Shown piece by piece: positions 1 to 11,099 of a stretch of DNA of 64,000 bases. Made by a program: the position numbers and the translations under genes. Source of the DNA: Eurosta solidaginis. Its lineage: Eukaryota; Arthropoda; Insecta; Diptera; Tephritidae. Within the stretch, counting starts at the first letter, position 1. Every line of letters begins with the position of its first letter. The stretch spans positions 393,033,601-393,097,600 of the forward strand of contig NC_090319.1 of assembly GCF_040869045.1 (NCBI RefSeq), written 5' to 3'. The notes beneath the pieces were generated by a model that ran no database searches, was not told the origin of the DNA, and saw only the letters and a program-made list of their open reading frames with translations.

Positions 1-474
1 TAAATTTTCCTTATTTGAACAACGTCGTGAGGAGAGGTTCGCTACACTATATGGCGCAGAAGCATGGACCATGACAACAGCAGATGAAGCGGCTTTGGGA
101 GTGTTCGAGAGAAAAGTTCTTCGAAAGATTTATGGACCTCTACGCGTTGGCGATGGCGAGTACCGAAGAAGATTTAATGATGAGCTGTACGAGCTTACGC
201 AGACATCAACATAGTCCAGCGAATTAAAACGCAGCGGCTGCGCTGGCTAGGCCATGTTATGCGAATTAAAGATGATGCTCCGGCCAAGAAAGTGTTTCTA
301 TCGGAACCCGCCTATGGAAGCAGAGGTAGAGGGCGGCCCCCACTCCGTTGGAAGGACCAGGTGGAAAACGATTTAAACTCCCTTGGTGTGACCAATTGGC
401 GCCGGTTGGCGGAGCGAAGGAGCGACGGCCATAACCGTTTAGACGGTTAAGCGCCAATTAAGTAAGTAAGTAAG
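1..474 (+). mobile_element. Non-LTR retrotransposon 3' end (family C)
   Basis: Translated fragments, split by frameshifts, read like the region downstream of reverse transcriptase in LINE polyproteins: an LYGAEAW block (about 45-70), AALGVFERKVLRKIYGPL (about 90-140), and from 259 a frame with GRGRPPLRWKDQVENDL and NWRRLAERR. The copy ends in a TAAG-type simple tail (about 459-474). It enters from outside the window and abuts the damaged P4H-alpha exon 2. Related pieces occur at 15655-15929, 19619-19890 and 36815-37085. Degenerate and not autonomous. The LINE clade is not assigned. Confidence 0.75.
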
Positions 475-592
475 TTAACTGACAACATCTCATGATAGTC
501 CAAGCCATCTTCCACTTTATCCGTTCCCAATGGCATCTGTCTGTGGAAACACCTCACTGGAAAGGGAATCTTCAATGCTTTTGCTAACTCAC

Positions 593-993
593 TATGCAAT
601 TGTGTGCGGTTCTTTATATATTCCGTTATTTGTACCCAGTCGTCTACGCTTCTTTTGATCAATTTAAAGGCATTTATTGGATTACTTAAATAGGCTTCGG
701 GGTCTTCAAGAGCTGTTGCATGATCCTCCTTCACTTTTGCTATAAAACTGCAATTAAAGAAGAGTTTCGAAAGTAAAATATTTAGCTTAGTCTTGAGATT
801 TTGGTATACAAACTTGCTAAAGACAGCAAAATCCTAGCTCTGAGCAACAGTAAAGTTCTGAAACCATTGAAATAGCAAGCATTTGAATTTTATCGATTGA
901 TGAGAAATACTCCGGTTTGGTGTTTAAGATTTGCAAAACAACGATAAAGAAAATAAAGAAGTTCCAAAAGACTGACGGCATTGTCATCGCCAT
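593..993 (-). pseudogene. Damaged P4H-alpha copy, exons 1-2
   Basis: Two exons match exons 1 and 2 of the complete gene at 6682-10897. Exon 1 spans 993-814: signal-peptide-like hydrophobic start, then EYFSSIDKIQMLA. Exon 2 spans 747-593: KVKEDHATALEDPEAYLSNP, then INAFKLIKRSVDDW and TQLH. Donors (GTTTGT, GTGAGT) and the acceptor are conserved, and exon 2 is exactly 155 nt in both copies. Exon 1 is 180 nt instead of 197, a 17-nt deletion after QMLA that breaks the frame, and the aligned Glu codon near its end is TAG. No later exons are seen before the window edge, where a LINE tail sits. The intron is retained, so this is a segmental duplicate, not a processed copy. An assembly error could mimic the deletion, but would not explain the stop as well. 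Confidence 0.8.
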
Positions 994-1145
994 TGTTTCA
1001 GGAACTGAACAATAACAATTTAAGCCTATGTTTCGTTGTGTTTCTTGGGCAGGCTTAGCACAGACTGAGGTATAACTGTGCTAACTAATGTGTGTGCAGG
1101 TGTTTCATATAATTTACGTCTTGTACAAATTTACGTCTTGAAAAG
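994..1145 (-). repeat. Upstream flank duplicated with the P4H-alpha gene at 10.9 kb
   Basis: This stretch aligns with 10898-11090: both contain CAATAACAATTTAAGC, then a GTTGTGT...TTGGGCA block, CTTAGCACAGACTGAG, and a GTTTCAT block before CTTGTAC. The two are upstream of homologous first exons, so the duplicated segment carried probable promoter and 5' UTR sequence as well as coding exons. Confidence 0.75.
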
Positions 1146-2130
1146 CAAACATTCATAGACTATTATTAACTTGCCAAGATACCAATATCAACTCAAGCTC
1201 CAATTTCAAAGAGCATTGCAGATATGAATGAACATTGGTAAAATTGAAAAAGCCAACAGCATTCTGAGACCAGCCGAGAGAAAAGTGTATCTAAAGTGCT
1301 CTAAACTGGTGTCAGTTATCGTGACTGCATACACAACGGCCAAATTCGGCTGGGCGGTTAAGCACACACATTTGGCTCTAATTTAAGAACTTGAAATCGT
1401 CAAGGCAACGAAGTGATCTAGCTGCCTTCCTGTCTGATTGAACGTATCCTAGAAGATGAAGGTCTTGTTGGGATCTATCCAGTGGCGTAGTGAGGATTTC
1501 TTGCGCCCGGGGAAAAATATTTTTAGGAACTATTTTGAAACTTTAATGCAGCGGGGCATTTTCCAACGCCTAGGACAGCGCCACGTAAAATTCGCCAGTT
1601 GAAAGCATGTAAAAGAGATAGTGGTTCAGAGTGTAGTAGAAATGCATTTGTTTTGAACTACATAGAGATTCTCCTTACGAGAAAGTTTTTGTGGCTTTGT
1701 ATTTAAATTCGGTATATTATTTTTCTTGGTTATAAGATATTTTTTGACTGAAAGTGGGAGGAACCGTTAAGCAACCATGCCTATCATTTACTAGTTAAAT
1801 ATTTTATTAAATTCAGGTGGTATTTCAGTACCTCAGTAATATCTGGTTCTAATATATGTAAATTTTAACACAAATTTTAAACAAACGACGCGGAGCCCTC
1901 TAATTAAACATTTCAAAGTTTTCAAATTCAATTTCCAATGCAACATTCGCGGAAATCTCCACATTCGCTTTTAGTATGATTATTGAAAATAAAAACTGAG
2001 GCAGAGGTCAATGTAATTTCTCGATACTCTCAGAATTAAATTTATTGACTCTTGTGTGTTGATGATATAACTATTTACGTAATATTTTAAGCAAACATTT
2101 TGTAACTTGATATCAAATATTCAACTTTTT
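1146..2130. other. No recognised gene
   Basis: AT-rich sequence with no convincing exon, RNA gene or structured repeat that I can name. It probably belongs to the intergenic space upstream of the damaged P4H-alpha copy. Confidence 0.4.
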
Positions 2131-2131
2131 C

Positions 2132-2560
2132 TCACCTCAAACAATTACAATTTTTTAAATATATTTTTTTAAATACAAAAAAAGTTTCTATTTGAACATG
2201 TATTGTGATTTGCACTTCCATATAAAAAGTTTTGAGCAGCACTGCCTTTGTGGAAGCAAATATATCAATGATATCATCAAAATTTATCATTTTAAACTTT
2301 TCTTTTTCCACATTTAAAAATGTTAGGTCACTTAGGTGACCTTGCCCCATCGTTGAACGTAAATATGTCAAAATTAGTTTTAATTTGCTGAATGAACGTT
2401 CGCAGCTAGCAATTGATACTGAGATGGGCAAGAGTATTTAAAGTGACACCGGCAAGTTTGGAAAAACATCTTCTCCATACGAGATTATAAAAGTAAGTAA
2501 TTCTAACGGAATTTTAGCTTCCAAATTCCTATGTACTTGGAAGTAATATTTTCCAGAAAT
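2132..2560 (-). mobile_element. hAT transposase C-terminal relic
   Basis: The minus strand reads PISVSIASCERSFSKLK, then TYLRSTMGQ.HLSDL and NVEKEKF. This is the signature of the hAT C-terminal dimerisation domain found in ZMYM1-like and DUF4371-type transposases. Upstream, across a frameshift near 2435, a YGEDVFPNLPVSL-like stretch extends the same domain. There is no catalytic core and no TIR, so only a dead fragment remains. Confidence 0.75.
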
Positions 2561-2606
2561 CAGTTAAAATAAAAATACAAATTATCCAGGAAGTTCTGCT
2601 TTGTGG

Positions 2607-2736
2607 ACCATTTGGCGCTCCCCTGTGAGCAGTGCCCGGCCCAAGACGACCCCCGACGATGTTGATTGCCCAGGACGTGAACCCAGGACCTTCGGTATTG
2701 TATGCGGAGCGTGCCACCAACACACCACGGCGGCCA
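2607..2736 (-). mobile_element. tRNA-derived SINE head with a different body
   Basis: On the minus strand GGCCGCCGTGGTG is followed by an A-box-like TGGTGTGTTGG, the conserved CGTGCTCCGC-type block (here CACGCTCCGC) and a B-box-like GGTTCACGTCC. This matches the tRNA-like head of the SINE copies at 32.0, 47.3 and 56.0 kb. The sequence after the head (GGGTCGTCTTGGGCCGGGC and so on) is not the body of those copies, so it may be another SINE lineage or a chimera. Confidence 0.55.
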
Positions 2737-2749
2737 CTAAAGAAACAGA

Positions 2750-3890
2750 ATAACAATTCAAAAATTCTGTGACATTCCATAAACCTTGCTAAATTTTGGT
2801 TTGAATAAAAACCGATCAGATCTTCTGCCATCGTCAGAGAACTTTTTTATTCTATCGCGCTCGTGTATAGAAGGATGTTAGCTCATGTCTATGTATGAAA
2901 TACGCTCGATTGTAGAGTATTTAGTTAATGGCAGTATGTGATTAGGCCGTTAGAAGTCGTGAATATAACACGAAAGCTCGAATGCATCTTATTTGAACGA
3001 ATTTACTAGATAACACACAGAGAATACATTAAAGATAGGCCATCAAACAATAAAGCTGTAACAAAATGCCTAAAAAACTGGTATTCCCAATTTTTTTTTT
3101 TTTCAAATTTATTAGCCTTTCTCTAAAAAATATAGCTCAAAATATTTCCAAAAAAGGAGATAACCAAATTTTTAACATATAATTTTCTTCCGATCTGTTT
3201 GGATAATATTTATGTATATTTTAAGCTACGCAGATCTATTGTGTTGGGTGCAAATAAAAATTTTTAACACTTCCTCCATATAACTTGATCAAAAACCAGT
3301 GCAAATTGCGTTATTAAATGCAGATATTATTTTGAAGAATTTGGATTTTGAAATTTTAACAAAAGCTATCGCGCGGAGCCTTTTCCACCTTTTTTGAACT
3401 ATCTTGGTGCTCTGACTTATGTGTAAAGTCCCAAGTTGGTACCTCAGAGCTACCGGAACATTTTGTGATAGATAGGTGTTTTACTACCTTTGGCCTCTGA
3501 AATATGAGTAAAATTTCCAACCTCTAGCTTTCCAGGAAACAAAATCGATAAAAAGATTCCAAATCTTATATGATTTGTAGTTAATTCATCCCTTGGCCAG
3601 GAAATTTTGTCCCCCTTTGTAACATTGTCTCGGTTCTGTAAACTACATATGTGTGAGGTTTCAAGTTTGTAGATAAATGGCAAATCTCTCGTTTGGTGCA
3701 AATTTTTTATAAATCTCGCACCGAGCACCACTTATCAGTTTTTATTTTGAAGACATTGTTATCGGTTTCGCAACTTTGTGCGAGATGTTAAGTTTGTAGC
3801 TTAATAAAAAGTATTTTCAAAATTGATTCCATCCGATCCGAAACATTTTTTTAAATATCTAGGTCTGGGCAACACCTAACGAAAATTTTT
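2750..3890. other. No recognised gene
   Basis: AT-rich sequence. An open frame at 3450-3731 on the minus strand resembles no family I know and is probably chance within repeat-derived DNA. Confidence 0.35.
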
Positions 3891-4269
3891 GTCATATCGT
3901 TAGCTTAATGTGAAAATGAGCTAAGTCAACTTTTACGAATTTTACAGGAGACGAAAAAAATGAATAACTTTTGAAATAACCTTCTTTTTTCAAAACTGTG
4001 AATGAGGATACCTTAATTGCAATGCTTTTGAGTTTAGAAGCTTTGAAAAAGATAAAGAAAAAACATATCTGCCAACCCAGCAGCTATTTTATGACTTAGC
4101 ACAATTTCCGCACTCTATAACAAATTTTTTTTCCTGACTTAGCACTTTCTACTCAATATGTTTTCCCACCACTCCTCAATTTAATGATTAAAATAAAGCA
4201 CTACAACTATATATTTCACAAAAATACTATTTATTTCTCAAACTATTTCTAACGGTACTGATCTGGACT

Positions 4270-4975
4270 CTTTTTCCGGATGGTGCGCGGAAAATAATTT
4301 ATATTTAATTCAAACAAATGCTGTGTTGTGTCTTATTCCAAAAAGGCAACTGCCACATACTTTATCTACAAACTAAATACTAAATCTCTTAATCGTTGTC
4401 AAGAGAGTAAAGAATTGAGTGTAATTTTTAACTCCAAACTCTCTCTAGTACCATTGACTTCGTTGTTTCAAAATTTGTTGGAATGGTTGGGTTCAGTAGA
4501 CTTAACACCAGTGACTTTAAGACCCTATAACGTTGAGGGCACTTTATATATCATTGGTCATGAATCTAACTCCTATAAAATTGAGAGATTTCAAACATTT
4601 TTTACAAAAATTGATTTACGTATGCTTCACTGGCCAGGCGGCCTCCCATCGTATACCAGCAGGCACAAATTTCTTGGTCTTCAGGCTTTGCATGACAGAA
4701 GAACTTTTATCTCACTCATGCTTGCCTATAATGTAACAAACTTTAGCACGAATTGCTCTGATTTATCTAATTTGTTCATTCCATATATTCCACTGCGTGA
4801 TCTTCGGCATAATATATTCTTTATCTAAATAACTAATAAAACGAATTTAGCTATGAATGAACCTATAACTAGGACTATACATCTAGCAAATCGATTCAGT
4901 GGTGTTCTTAATTTTAATAACAGCTTATATAAGTTTAAGCTAGAATTTTTTTCTGCTTTTAACTAGTCTGTAACA
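4270..4975 (+). mobile_element. LINE reverse-transcriptase C-terminal fragment
   Basis: Frames in this stretch resemble the end of LINE polyproteins. A degenerate FSGWCAENNL-like start (about 4268) follows from an RT thumb. Then come YTSRHKFLGLQALHDRRTF, SLMLAYNV, LRDLRHNIF and a tail with NRFSGVLNFNNSLYKFK. Stops and frameshifts separate the parts. It sits inside the 3894-5947 TIR element, so it was probably inserted there. Confidence 0.65.
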
Positions 4976-5029
4976 AAGCATGTAGTTATCGACATGTAAG
5001 AATTGAAGTAGATTATGGTCAGCACAAAG

Positions 5030-5417
5030 CATTTATCAAACACCAAAGTATGTCCCAATTGGGTGAATCCAATTTCAAGGGGTTGTGTAGGCAACCCTTT
5101 TAAAGCGTTCCCAGCGCAATATATAGTTTCTCCAACACAATTGTCAACCTCACCTACCCGTAGCGAATTCTTTTTCATTGACAGCCGAGGCTCTGGCGAC
5201 CACAAGTTCCTCATGGAACTAGAGGGTGGGGAGGACGGGATGGCCTAGAAAGTTTAATGTGGTCATATAAATAGTTTCCGAGATGGTCGGACTTGTACCT
5301 TAATGGTGCTTTGTTACCGGAACGTACCGGACCTGTATGAGGCAAAGGACCATCAACATCGGCCTAAAGCTTTCGGGGAGTGCCTTTATCGTTAATACAA
5401 CAACAACAACAACAAAT
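5030..5417 (+). mobile_element. Retrotransposon 3' UTR ending in a CAA repeat
   Basis: Non-coding sequence ends in GTTAATACAACAACAACAAC (5391-5415), the simple tail of some dipteran non-LTR elements. The block with GTTACCGGAACGTACCGGA and GGCAAAGGACCATCAACATC looks like a LINE 3' UTR. Similar CAA tails occur near 8656, 26258 and 41928. Whether it is the end of the fragment just upstream is not proven. Confidence 0.55.
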
Positions 5418-5949
5418 CATGTACTTTTAGACTGAATGAATTAAATAAGTAAATGAAATGCGCGCAGAGAGAAATGACTAGTAATTCAGATTAATATTCA
5501 TATATGTATGTAATACTGCTATGTTACCACAAAGGGCTTGGTGCATTCCCAACCATCAGAGTGCCGACATATTGCTGTTTAAATGCTTTTGTTTTTGTAT
5601 TCAATAATCGAATGTACCTAAATTTAAATTTTTTCTTGTCACACTTATGCTGCTACAATCACAAAAATTTTATAGGTTGTCTTGTTTTGAATTCGAATTC
5701 AAAACACATTGCGACCATTTTCTATTAGCAATATAGGAGTATTATTGACTGGTTGACTTAGCACATTTTTTTGAACAGTTGACGACTTAGCACATTTACA
5801 CATCAATGCAAACAGCACGTAAAAATTAAAAAGTAAAATATTTTTTTCTTGTGATCGATGTATTTTGAATTCAGTTTTAAAACTGCATTAAAATACAATT
5901 TTTCAAAAAAAGTGACTTAGCACATTTTCACATTAAGCTAACGATATAT

Positions 5950-6570
5950 GTTAAACTGTCAATGACAACTAAACCACATTGTAAATATCACTCACCGGGA
6001 AGTTACTTAAAACCCGATCCAAAAATTCCAAATCTCATATTATTTTCCCAATTGTATCGACCCGTGCGCCACCTAGCGGATATTTGTATGCTTTTGTTGC
6101 ATTGTCAAGGCGCGCTGGCCCTTAAACTGACGCCTACAGAATCCAAGGCCTGATCTAAGTGTAAGGTTTCAAGTGTTTAGCTCAATGAGAAGTTGTTCAG
6201 TTTTGTACTGAAATTTGAGGACCAACAAGAAACGCACCTAATATGAGGAAAGTTAAAATCAATCAAAATGAGAAAAAGGAGAAAAGTGTTTTGATTTCAT
6301 TTTATTTATTTGTTTGTTTAGTAAATATTATACATATATTCATAAATAATTGTTTCAAAGGCTCATATCGATCATAAACTAAAACTATTTCATTTAAATA
6401 CTTAGACAACGAATCAGCGAATTTAAAAAGAAAATAACATTTGCAGCAAACATTTTGAACTAATTTATGGCTCAATTCGTGGGATTTGCATGATCTGTAC
6501 GAAGTCCTACCACGGATAATTCTCAACAATCAGAAGATCTAAATTTGTTACTCTGTGTAATCTTGTTACC
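5950..6570. other. No recognised gene; downstream flank of P4H-alpha
   Basis: No supported exon. The right part is the probable 3' flank of the minus-strand P4H-alpha gene. Confidence 0.35.
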
Positions 6571-6572
6571 TT

Positions 6573-6578
6573 TTTTAT
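6573..6578 (-). terminator. AATAAA poly(A) signal of the 6.7-10.9 kb P4H-alpha gene
   Basis: A minus-strand AATAAA lies about 105 nt past the stop codon at 6682-6684, a usual distance for a cleavage and polyadenylation signal. Confidence 0.5.
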
Positions 6579-6681
6579 TGTTCATTCAATACATATTTTA
6601 ATTCATCGCACATGCACGTAAACACGGGCTAGCTGCTTTAATATTTTAAAACAATATTTTTATACTATACGATACATATTT

Positions 6682-9600
6682 TCAAGCGAGTAACTTGGCC
6701 ACAGACACTGATTTGTAGTTGTCACGTATCAAGTCACAAGGCCGTGCGAACTCTTGGTAGCCCGAATGCACCCATACGTTGGAGACTGTAAAATATATAA
6801 AATATAACGTCATAAACAATTGTTATGCATGTTTCTATGTATGTATGTATGTATAGCAAAAAAAAAAAAAAAATAATAATACTTCGCTTGGTTCCTACGA
6901 TAACTGGACAGCCGGCATGAAGAGTACGCAAATCTGGATCAAGAGATTTATGCAAGTTATGCCACATAAGCATTGCACCTTTCACAGGTTTGGAGTATAC
7001 ATTTAGAAGAGGGAACACTGTATTACCACCTTGTTTTACATCCGAAATCTAATTGGCATATATGCTCTTTAATTAGAATATGATTCAAATACTAAATCAC
7101 TAAAACTTACGTAAAATAAATGAGTTGCTATACGATTACCTATGAATCCTGCGAAACTCTGTTAAAAGAAATGAAATTACTATAAATATATATACATTAC
7201 TACATATACGACATATCCACTAACATCGAGGCTGTAATCGTGATGAGGGTCGTACTGTCCACCAATACCATAATTTGCTACCTGCATTTGTTCGGCATTT
7301 TTCAAATCGTATCCACTTATGGCACTCACCGTACGATATATATATTTCAGGGTCGAACTGTTATAAGATAACCATGTATGTTGACTGATGCGCACATCCC
7401 TCACCTTAATATGAGACCCAGTGCCGACTTGTGACCGATGCATATCTAAATAGGATTCTTCGAGTATATTTAACATTTGTTTCTCGCTTAGCAGTCCATA
7501 ATACATGACTATTTCGGGGTCATCGAGTAAAAGCTCCCTCTTTAACGGTGCCAGTATGAAAAGGGGATGGTTGAGTGTATCCAAGGTGCAACTGAGTTTG
7601 TGGAAATCTTTTTGTTGCAACTCTTTGCCCTGACACAACCGCGTATAGTTTGCGAACCACGTTCTATTTTGCAGGGCTGTCAAACTGTCTGGATCTGCAT
7701 CATTTTGTTGTTTTTTCATGCTCATATAAATTTCCATATCTTTAAATGCGTGTTCTGGATTTAATTCAAGTATTCGTTGAATATAAGAAATCGCCTCTTC
7801 GCTTTTACCCATTTTATATTTAGCTAGTGCCAAATATTCTAAAATATCAATCAACATTTTTTCCTCAACATCACTTTTTTTGGTTGCGAGCGTCGCATTT
7901 GTCGACTTCAAAGTTGTATCCTCTGATAAAATGCTCTTCGCAGCATTTGTATATACTGAATCCATGTCACCAGCCGGCATATCTTCGTCGTCATCATAAA
8001 ATTTGTCATCTTCGTCAAATGGATAATCATAATCGGATTCATCAAGTTTATCTTTGACTAATATTTTCTGTGTTTTAAAGTCCGTGTTTTTATAATCCGT
8101 ATCAGCATCGAGATATGAAATTCTACTCAGTACATCACTCGCTGTTTCACTTTCTGTGATATTTGTGTTTTTACTCGTTTTCAAGAATTTCAATGTTAAT
8201 TCAAACCAGTCTATGGCTAGTGGATATTCCCTGGCTTCAAATAGATTAGCTCCAATTTCGAAACAATCACCAGCTGAGAGTTTAGTTCTGCAAAAATAAT
8301 GGTGTATTTAAATAATAAATCTTTTATGTTTTATAGTTTATTTTAGTAGATTCCGATTCTTGTTTTACTGTCCGGATTATTTCACTTCAATTTATTCCGT
8401 TTTGTAACTACTTACCCATAATTTAAATCATTGATAACTCCATTGGCCAAATCGTTCGAGCTCAAATTATACATGGTCTGAATTCGTCCCAAGCCCTTCG
8501 CTGCACCTTGCAATTCTTTGCCGTCTGGTAGATGCATTTGGTTTTCCAACGTCGTCAAATTTGATTTGAGTGCTGTAGAAAATATATGAGAATGTATGAA
8601 AATATTAAATAAAATATTAAGATATCCAGCCCTAACAGCAATTTTAGTGTAACCAACAACAACAAAATATACGGAGAAAGTATTTATAGTACCACGCCGA
8701 AGTACCGAGTGGCATAATACCTAGGAAACAAGGTGACATTATGTTTGTGAACAAGGTGTGAGACATGTCGAAGATTATGTGCAGGTCTTACAACCTTAGA
8801 CGAACAAAGTTGCTTCTATCATTAAAAAGAGAGGACTGTAGACTCATGACGGGTATTCTGACTGGACACAGCCTTCTGGCGTCACATGCCTATAAATTAG
8901 GCTTGATCAGTGATAGCAGATGTAGAAAGTGCGGGCTGGAGGAGGAAACGATCGAGCACGTTCTGTGCTCTTGCCCTGCGCTTGCCACGCTAAGACTCCA
9001 GCTATTAGGAGTGATACAGCTGTCAGATCTAGAAGCAGCAAGTGGCTTAAATCCTAGGAAGCTTCTAGTATTTGCTAAGAGGACGGAGTTATTTTATAAC
9101 ATATGTCCTGGTTTTTGATAGCGTTTTTCAGTTTGGTCGTTAAAACAAACTTCTGGTAACACTACGGACTTATTAAGTCTATGTGAGGTTCTCATGGACC
9201 GGCCAGTTCAACCTAACCTAACCTAAGGGGTGAGACAGTTCCCACTATTTACCCTGCAACTTTGCCCCTTTGAAACCATTTGCTGTAAAATTTATTGATA
9301 ACTATTGATAACTCACACGGTTAGAAATTTGAGCCTAAATTTTAAAAATATCATCGGTTTAAGCAATTCTTCTCTCTCTCTTTTTACCTAAATTCAAAAC
9401 CTCTCCATTTACTACTATGTTTTCTAATTTTATTCGGCTTCAATTTTCAAGTGTTTAAGAACATAATCAAAAACTTTAAAAAATCTGAAAATAGAAACTT
9501 GTATACATTTCTGGTTTACTTATAAAACCCATTTTGAAAAGCGCTGCAAGACAAAGATTCTTTTTCGAAAATTTTGTTATACATATAAGGTGTTTTGATA

Positions 9601-10897
9601 TGTTTTATTACATATGTAGATGCGGTATCTCAGTAGGAAGAGCAATCTGGGACATGTCGGTTTGGAACACGGCCACCGCCCACTAGATTTCTCTCTCTTG
9701 AAACCAAATTTTATGCACTCATTTCCATGAAGACTGGCATAATACAAATTTTAAACCAAATTCGGTTTGATAAGATCGTGTAGATAGCTAGAGATCGGCT
9801 GAACCTAACAAATTTTTCCTTTCATTAAATTGCTTAAGATATACGGCTTCAAAAACAAAATCTGCGCAGCTACACGCCTTCTATCAAGTTTTCTCCCTCA
9901 AAATTTATGTCCTGGACCTTGACCAAAATTTTTAGCTGAACTTGGCGCCTAGCCATCTTAACAGTTCTAGCCGTCTCGCAACAAAACACGCCAGACATCC
10001 CTTCTTTGCAATAACTGGTGCCAAATGGAAACATCAGCGAAGTCAAAGGCATCCTCCACCTGGTTTCCCCTTCGAAGGTAGGTACCTCTCATTTTCCTCC
10101 GCTGGCAAAGACAGCTATCGATAGGAATAATTTCGCTGCCGGAACCTTTACCCTAAATCAAAGTAAAGCCCGTAGAGCCCATCACCAAATCTTCCGCGGG
10201 TATTCGCCGTTGGCACAATGAAACAGTTCACAAATACTTTAGAAAAATTTACTCTTGAATATGTTATTAGAGCTCTCATTGACTTCTACGCCATTTATAT
10301 AGGCATAGTGGGATTTTTAAAGCATTTTTTGTTTTGACTTTACTTCTAAATTATACACCCAAAGTAGCTCTTGTTAGCAAGCTCCAGCCCGATTTCTGCA
10401 CAGGCATCAACTGCGCTCTTAAAGCTGCTTTCTAAATAGTAGCCTCATCCATTCATGTCTCTACTCATTTTGCAAACTCACCATGCAGTTGTGTGTGGTT
10501 CTTTACATATTCCGTTATTTGTGCCCAGTCGTCTACGCTCCTTTTGATCAATTTAAAAGCGTTTATTGGGTTACTTAAAAACGCTTCGGGGTCTTCCAAA
10601 GCCTCTGCATGGTCCTTCTTCACTTTTGATATGAAACTGCAAAACGAAAATTTGCGAAAGTAAAATATTTATCCTAACATTGACATCCTTGCATACAAAC
10701 TTGCGAAAAATAGCAAAGTCCTCGGCCTGAGCTAAAGTGTAGTTTTTAAACCATTGATATAAATCCTTCTCCACCGAAGCGAGCATTTGAATTTTATCGA
10801 TCGATGAGAAATACTCAGCTTCGGTGTCTAGGCAATGTAGAGCAACGATGAAGAAAATAACATAACTCCGAAAGATTGACAGCATTTTCGTAGCCAT
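6682..10897 (-). CDS. Prolyl 4-hydroxylase subunit alpha (7 exons)
   Basis: ER-lumen collagen-type prolyl 4-hydroxylase alpha subunit. Exons on the minus strand: 10897-10701, 10636-10482, 8572-8416, 8287-7225, 7158-7111, 7048-6883, 6785-6682. They total 1890 nt (629 residues plus stop), all with GT-AG borders and matching phases. Residues 1-25 are a signal peptide; 25-170 the P4Ha N-terminal domain; a TPR-like substrate-binding region follows; the 2OG-Fe(II) domain is at about 430-610. Visible catalytic residues are H518 and D520 (PHHDYS), H584 (LHAGCPV) and K594. A long acidic stretch (about 195-260, DEDDKFYDDDEDM) before the TPR makes it longer than the usual 530-560. An ATG four codons in has a better start context. 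Intron 2 carries a LINE insertion. It is a paralogue of PH4alphaEFB; which Drosophila member it matches I cannot say. Confidence 0.9.
8766..9224 (+). mobile_element. 5'-truncated LINE with target-site duplication (family TAACC)
   Basis: The + strand encodes the end of a LINE polyprotein: RLMTGILTGHSLLASHAYKLG, a C..C...H..C-type knuckle (CRKCG...IEHVLCSC), then LQLLGVIQLSDLEA. The 3' end is CAACCTAACCTAACCT. Flanks AAGGTGTGAGACA (8753-8765) and AAGGGGTGAGACA (9225-9237) form a 13-bp target-site duplication with one mismatch. It lies in intron 2 of the P4H-alpha gene, antisense to it. Sister copies are at 24631-24926 and 48450-48660. Confidence 0.85.
9240..10440. other. Remainder of P4H-alpha intron 2
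   Basis: No exon that fits the gene's phase, and no repeat I can name. Small open frames near 9870-10220 look like chance. Confidence 0.4.
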
Positions 10898-11090
10898 TGC
10901 TCTAGTAACTAGGTCCTAAATCTTTGCACTTTTCGGATGCTGACAACAGTGCTAGAGGCAAAATAGAGCAATAACAATTTAAGCCGATGTTTTGTTGTGT
11001 CTTTTGGGCAAGCTTAGCACAGACTGAGTTAAAGTTATGTGGTTCATGTGTTTGCAGCTGTTTCATTTTACTTTTTTCTTGTACATTGAA
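10898..11090 (-). promoter_or_regulatory. Upstream flank of P4H-alpha, shared with 994-1145
   Basis: The homology to 994-1145 continues about 190 bp upstream of the start codon, covering probable 5' UTR and core promoter. No clear TATA box is seen. Conservation may reflect recent duplication only. Confidence 0.4.
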
Positions 11091-11099
11091 GGGCAAACA

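Larger units (their letters stand above)
3894..5947. mobile_element. 2-kb element with 36-bp terminal inverted repeats
   Basis: The ends 3894-3931 (ATATCGTTAGCTTAATGTG...) and 5911-5947 are reverse complements with about one mismatch and one indel. The subterminal motif GACTTAGCAC recurs near 4095, 4135, 5755, 5790 and 5914, as expected of transposase-binding repeats in a DNA transposon. The interior holds two LINE-derived pieces and no recognisable transposase, so this is a non-autonomous or decayed DNA element. Superfamily not assigned. Confidence 0.65.

Noticed and set aside
6734..7018. 94-codon minus-strand frame
   Set aside because: Correct for exon 6 only, then it runs through the last intron; the final exon uses another frame to the stop at 6682.
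10571..10897. 108-codon frame starting at the P4H-alpha ATG
   Set aside because: It reads through the first intron. The real exon ends at 10701 and the next starts at 10636 in another frame.
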